DNA from: Oscillibacter sp.
GTDB lineage: Bacteria; Bacillota; Clostridia; Oscillospirales; Oscillospiraceae
NCBI GenBank assembly: GCA_003522105.1
Contig: DPGF01000062.1
Coordinates: forward strand, 609-8,623
Reading direction: 5' to 3'
Length of the DNA: 8,015 nt
Under the pieces are notes generated by a model, which did not search any database, was not told the origin of the DNA, and worked only from the letters and a program-made list of their open reading frames with translations. Made by a program: the position numbers and the translations under genes. Below, piece by piece: positions 5,242 through 8,015 of the stretch (positions are counted from its first letter, which is position 1; each line of letters begins with the position of its first letter).

Positions 5242-6690
5242 ATGCAGCTCAGTGATTGGATCATAATCATACTCTATCTTGTTGCCATGTTAGGCATCGG
5301 CTTCTTCGCAAAGGGCAAGATCCAGACGATGGATGACTTTATTCTTGGCGGCAAGCGCTTCGGCAAGGTCGCCTTGATTGGTACCATCGTTGCCACGATG
5401 GTTGGTTCCGGCATGACGATGGGCGCTGTCGGCACAGCTTACAACAATGGATCAACAAGTACAGTCCCTTGGATGTACTTTGGATTTTCCGTCGGCCTGA
5501 TTGTCATGGGGCTGATTGCCCCGCAGGTTCGCGAAACGAATGCGCGCAGCATTGCTGAGATCATGAACATCAAGTTTGGCAAGCCTGCCCGTCTTGCAAT
5601 GGCCTGCCTTGTTACTTTCTATGCCGTCGCAATGGTCGCCATCAATATTGCAGGCCTGCGTACGGTCATTATCAACTGCTTTGGCTTTCCTGCTGACAAA
5701 CTCGTGCTTGCCACCGTTATTGCCGCTGGCATAGCCATCCTCTACACCTCCATCGGTGGAATGTATGCCGTTGTCTGGACGGACGTTGCGCAGTTTGCCA
5801 TCATGTTCCTCGGCGTGTTCGTCCTTGGCCCCATCCTCGGCGTTTCCCAGGCAGGCGGTATTTCCGTGATGGAAGAGACCATGCAGGCTCTCGGCAAGTC
5901 CCTGACCAATCCATTTGCCTGTGGCATCAGTTCTTCCATGATTGGCATGATGCTTTCGTATTTCCTTTGCAGCCCTGGCGACCCGACCATGCCGCAGCGT
6001 GCGCTTGCTGCCAAGGATGGTAAGTCTGCCAAGTTCTCTTTCCTCGTTGCTGGCGGTATCGGTTTTTGGATGGGCATCGCTCTGATCCTTATCGGCGTTG
6101 CCGTCCGTGTTATTATGCCGGAGATCGCCGACAACAATGCAGTGCTCCCCATGTGGATCCTTTCCTACTATCCACCTGTGGTTCGAGGCTTCGTTATCGC
6201 GGGTCTGATTGCGGCGATTATGTCCTCGTTTGACTCTTTCCTCATCCTTGGTACGACGCACCTCATGTATGACCTCGGTCGCAGCATCAATCCTAAGCTC
6301 AAGGATGAGACCATCAAGAAGTCCCTACCCTATACGACCATTGCATTCGGTATTGTCGGCATTATCATCGCGCTCTACATTACCAGCCTCTTCGACTTCC
6401 TGTACATGGTGTTTTCCATTATGGGCGCTGCAATCTGCCCGGCACTGTTTGCTGCCGTTCTCTTCCGCGACAAGGTCTCTTCTTTCGGCGCAACGGCCAG
6501 TATCATTACAGGCATTGTCGTCGCCGGCGGTCTGTACCTCACGGTTGGTTATAACGTCTTTCTTGGCGACCCCATCATTCTTGCGCTAATTGCCTCTGTC
6601 GCCGTCCTGTTCATTGCCTCTGCGCTCGTTAAGGACAAAAAGTCTGTTGCCGAGATCGAGGCGGAAGCCAGAGCCAGCAGCGTTGATTAA
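5242..6690 (+). CDS. Sodium:solute symporter (SSS family)
   Basis: A 482-residue inner-membrane transporter of the SSS family (relatives are PutP, PanF and SglT). These proteins couple Na+ entry to uptake of amino acids, sugars or carboxylates. About 13 hydrophobic segments can be counted, roughly 5-24, 42-64, 75-95, 118-140, 152-174, 182-203, 228-245, 265-291, 312-336, 364-382, 384-408, 415-435 and 443-463. Family marks are FILGGKRFG (33-41), TSIGGMYAVVWTDVAQ (169-184) and AAIMSSFDSFLILGTT (324-339), which holds the serines typical of the sodium site. The C-terminus is short, charged and cytoplasmic. The start is set by GAAGGGAG nine bases upstream. Its place between two enzyme genes suggests that it imports the substrate of the pathway; the substrate is not evident from sequence. 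Confidence 0.93.
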   Translation: MQLSDWIIIILYLVAMLGIGFFAKGKIQTMDDFILGGKRFGKVALIGTIVATMVGSGMTMGAVGTAYNNGSTSTVPWMYFGFSVGLIVMGLIAPQVRETNARSIAEIMNIKFGKPARLAMACLVTFYAVAMVAINIAGLRTVIINCFGFPADKLVLATVIAAGIAILYTSIGGMYAVVWTDVAQFAIMFLGVFVLGPILGVSQAGGISVMEETMQALGKSLTNPFACGISSSMIGMMLSYFLCSPGDPTMPQRALAAKDGKSAKFSFLVAGGIGFWMGIALILIGVAVRVIMPEIADNNAVLPMWILSYYPPVVRGFVIAGLIAAIMSSFDSFLILGTTHLMYDLGRSINPKLKDETIKKSLPYTTIAFGIVGIIIALYITSLFDFLYMVFSIMGAAICPALFAAVLFRDKVSSFGATASIITGIVVAGGLYLTVGYNVFLGDPIILALIASVAVLFIASALVKDKKSVAEIEAEARASSVD

Positions 6691-6726
6691 CAAACACTCT
6701 CTTTCCTTACCAGCCTTCTTCAAAGC

Positions 6727-6760
6727 GTATGGAGCACGCACTGTGGTGCGTGCTCCATAC
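6727..6760. repeat. Perfect 15-bp intercistronic hairpin without U-tract
   Basis: GTATGGAGCACGCAC (6727-6741) and its exact complement (6746-6760) enclose the loop TGTG. CAAACCACAA follows, and no T-run exists on either side, so it is not a standard intrinsic terminator. It ends eight bases before the AAGGAG of the dehydrogenase gene. Roles as an mRNA-stabilising or processing element, or as a protein-binding site, are possible. Confidence 0.85.
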
Positions 6761-6783
6761 CAAACCACAAGGAGTTATTCACT

Positions 6784-7716
6784 ATGATTATTTGTATGTT
6801 GGATGCAGGTCAGTTCATTGAAAAACCTGAATTTCTTGAGCCCCTGAAGCAGTACGGCGAGATCCGCATCTTCAGCGGTATGCCCAAGAGCGTAGACGAG
6901 GTTGTAGCGCGCGCGGGCGATGCGGAGGTTGTTGCCTTTGCCGTTACGCAGCTCACTCATGAGATGATCGACAGATTGCCCAAACTGAAAATTCTGCAGT
7001 TTATCGGCACCGGTATGTGGAATTTCGTCGATGTGGATTATGCCGTATCCAAGGGAATCGAGGTCCTCAATATTGATGCCTACGGCAGTAATGCCGTGGC
7101 GGAGTTTGCCGTAAGCCTTGCAATGTCGATGAACCGTAACATCGTTCCCGCCGTGAATATCCTCAAGGCGCATGATTGGACCACGGATGGGCTTGGCGGG
7201 CAAGAAATCGCAGGGGCTACTGTCGGCGTGATCGGCACAGGAAGCATTGGACGCCTTGTAGCTGAGAAGTTTTTTGGCCTCAACGCAAATGTTATCGCGT
7301 GCGACCTTTATGAAAACGAGCAGCTCAAGGCTAAATACGACTTGAAATACTACTCAATGGAGGAAATTTTCCGTCAGTCCGATATCATCACCATGCACAT
7401 GAAGGTGACGAAGGAGAATGAAAAGCTGATTGGACGCCGGTTGATTTCCCAGATGAAGCCGAATGCATTGCTGATTAATGTTTCTCGTGCGGAGCTTATA
7501 GATAATGAGGCGCTTTATGAGGCCCTTGCTGCTAAAAAGATCAGGGGTCTTGCCACGGATGTTTACACAAGCGAGCCGCCCTGTGAGCTTGACTACAAGA
7601 TGATCGACCTGCCGAACGTAATATGTACACCACATATCGGCTTTTATACGGAACAGTCTAACGACAATTCCATTAGAATGTCAGTGAACTCTATCATTAA
7701 AGCCCTCGGAACATAG
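6784..7716 (+). CDS. D-isomer-specific 2-hydroxyacid dehydrogenase
   Basis: A 310-residue NAD(P)-dependent oxidoreductase that interconverts 2-oxo acids and (R)-2-hydroxyacids. The Rossmann dinucleotide motif VGVIGTGSIGRLVAEKF spans 147-163. Asp174 in VIACDLY, at the end of the second strand, favours NADH over NADPH. The catalytic trio is Arg235 (NVSRAELID), Glu264 (TDVYTSEPP) and His284 (TPHIGFYT). The N-terminal catalytic subdomain (1 to about 100) is complete, and the length is at the short end of the family (about 310-330). AAGGAG lies nine bases before the ATG. Placed after an aminotransferase and a transporter, it could reduce the 2-oxo acid made by transamination, discarding electrons as in amino-acid fermentation. 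Glycerate, lactate or phosphoglycerate dehydrogenase activities cannot be excluded from sequence. No serine-binding ACT domain is present, which argues against a biosynthetic SerA. Confidence 0.92.
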   Translation: MIICMLDAGQFIEKPEFLEPLKQYGEIRIFSGMPKSVDEVVARAGDAEVVAFAVTQLTHEMIDRLPKLKILQFIGTGMWNFVDVDYAVSKGIEVLNIDAYGSNAVAEFAVSLAMSMNRNIVPAVNILKAHDWTTDGLGGQEIAGATVGVIGTGSIGRLVAEKFFGLNANVIACDLYENEQLKAKYDLKYYSMEEIFRQSDIITMHMKVTKENEKLIGRRLISQMKPNALLINVSRAELIDNEALYEALAAKKIRGLATDVYTSEPPCELDYKMIDLPNVICTPHIGFYTEQSNDNSIRMSVNSIIKALGT

Positions 7717-7893
7717 GACGATTGATTTGGTAATTCTCGTTGCACGTTCTACGGATGGATCGCCCCTCTTCCGTAGAGCGAAAGGAATGAGCACTATTCA
7801 TTCGATCAATGTGAGCAACCATCGTTTTAGCGGGAATTTGTGGAATTATAACCTTGTGTATAAGGTGCACTCAGACAAAGAAAGGATTAGGAA
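7717..7893 (+). other. Gap with two hairpins between dehydrogenase and second aminotransferase
   Basis: This stretch holds a perfect 8-bp inverted repeat, TCTACGGA/TCCGTAGA (7748-7777), extendable by a G-U and a G-C pair, and a second stem, GAATGA/TCATTC (7785-7803). Neither is followed by a T-run, so a clean terminator is not visible. ACCTT/AAGGT (7851-7866) is a third, weak stem. A poor promoter-like pair, TTGTGG and TATAAG (7838 and 7859, 15 bases apart), precedes the next gene. Confidence 0.5.
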
Positions 7894-8015
7894 ATGATGA
7901 AATTTTCCAGCAAAGTTGAAAAATGCGGCCTGTCTCCGATGCGTAAGTTCCACCCGTATGCGGTGGCGGCAAAGGCACGCGGCATCAACATCTATCACCT
8001 CAACATCGGCCAGCC
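7894..8015 (+). CDS. PLP-dependent aminotransferase, N-terminal fragment (runs out of window)
   Basis: The first 40 codons of a gene cut by the right window edge. The peptide opens MMKFSSKVEKCGLSPMRKFH and continues to AAKARGINIYHLNIGQP. The pairing of an SPMRKF.P.A..AK.RG segment with LNIGQP is typical of a group of class I/II pyridoxal-phosphate aminotransferases. The catalytic lysine and the rest of the protein are not seen, so the substrate is unknown. Two consecutive ATGs (7894 and 7897) are possible starts; AAAGGA lies seven bases before the first. It is separated from the dehydrogenase by a 177-bp gap with hairpins, so membership in the upstream cluster is uncertain. It differs clearly from the other aminotransferase in the window, which starts MKSPYLAKKYWEYP and carries SVGDPDYP. 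Confidence 0.82.
   Translation, partial: MMKFSSKVEKCGLSPMRKFHPYAVAAKARGINIYHLNIGQ

Noticed and set aside
5452..6261. Minus-strand open frame of 269 codons opposite the symporter gene
   Set aside because: It is a histidine- and asparagine-rich mirror of a well-supported membrane transporter, with no recognisable domain and no ribosome binding site logic.
7709..7897. Open stretch of about 60 codons ending in an ATGA overlap with the last aminotransferase start
   Set aside because: Codon third positions show no bias, the only internal ATG has its purine-rich stretch directly abutting it, and hairpins interrupt it. Probably chance.
1..8015. CRISPR arrays, tRNA or rRNA genes, insertion sequences, toxin-antitoxin pairs and phage genes
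   Set aside because: No regularly spaced repeats, transposase motifs, tRNA cloverleaf signals or defence-type domains were seen on either strand.

Overview
The window looks like chromosomal DNA of a Bacillota bacterium of moderate to high GC content. The main support is a phenylalanine-type T-box leader in front of pheS, a regulatory design largely restricted to Gram-positive lineages. The strong AAGGAG-type ribosome binding sites and the compact TTGACA/TATACT promoters fit this. An anaerobic amino-acid fermenter (Clostridia or Negativicutes) would suit the gene content, but the genus cannot be named from the sequence.

Left part (1-2066): the 5' two thirds of a minus-strand pheS (the right end of the gene lies inside the window, the left end is cut) with its promoter, T-box and terminator. 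Next come two short plus-strand single-gene units: a 66-residue PspC-domain membrane protein and a 186-residue type I phosphoribosyltransferase. Each has its own promoter and a small 5' leader hairpin. A 17-bp-stem bidirectional terminator closes this housekeeping block. Next to it (about 2067-2252, minus strand) is a stretch with coding-like codon use but no proper gene ends, probably a decayed gene fragment.

Central part (2296-7716): a GntR/FCD regulator (minus strand) is divergent from four plus-strand genes. In order these are a dimethylarginine dimethylaminohydrolase (DDAH) homologue with all catalytic residues, a class I/II PLP aminotransferase, a sodium:solute symporter and a D-2-hydroxyacid dehydrogenase. 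The first promoter carries two GTATAC-centred operator sites 21 bp apart, the first over the transcription start. This organisation suggests an inducible catabolic module. The symporter would import a guanidino amino acid such as a methylarginine, and DDAH would release methylamine or dimethylamine and citrulline. The aminotransferase would form a 2-oxo acid and the dehydrogenase would reduce it to a 2-hydroxyacid. The individual enzyme families are clear; the joined pathway and its substrate are inference. A 15-bp perfect hairpin without a U-tract separates the symporter from the dehydrogenase.

Right edge (7717-8015): a 177-bp gap with two short hairpins, then the first 40 codons of a second PLP-dependent aminotransferase that runs out of the window. 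Whether it belongs to the module is uncertain.
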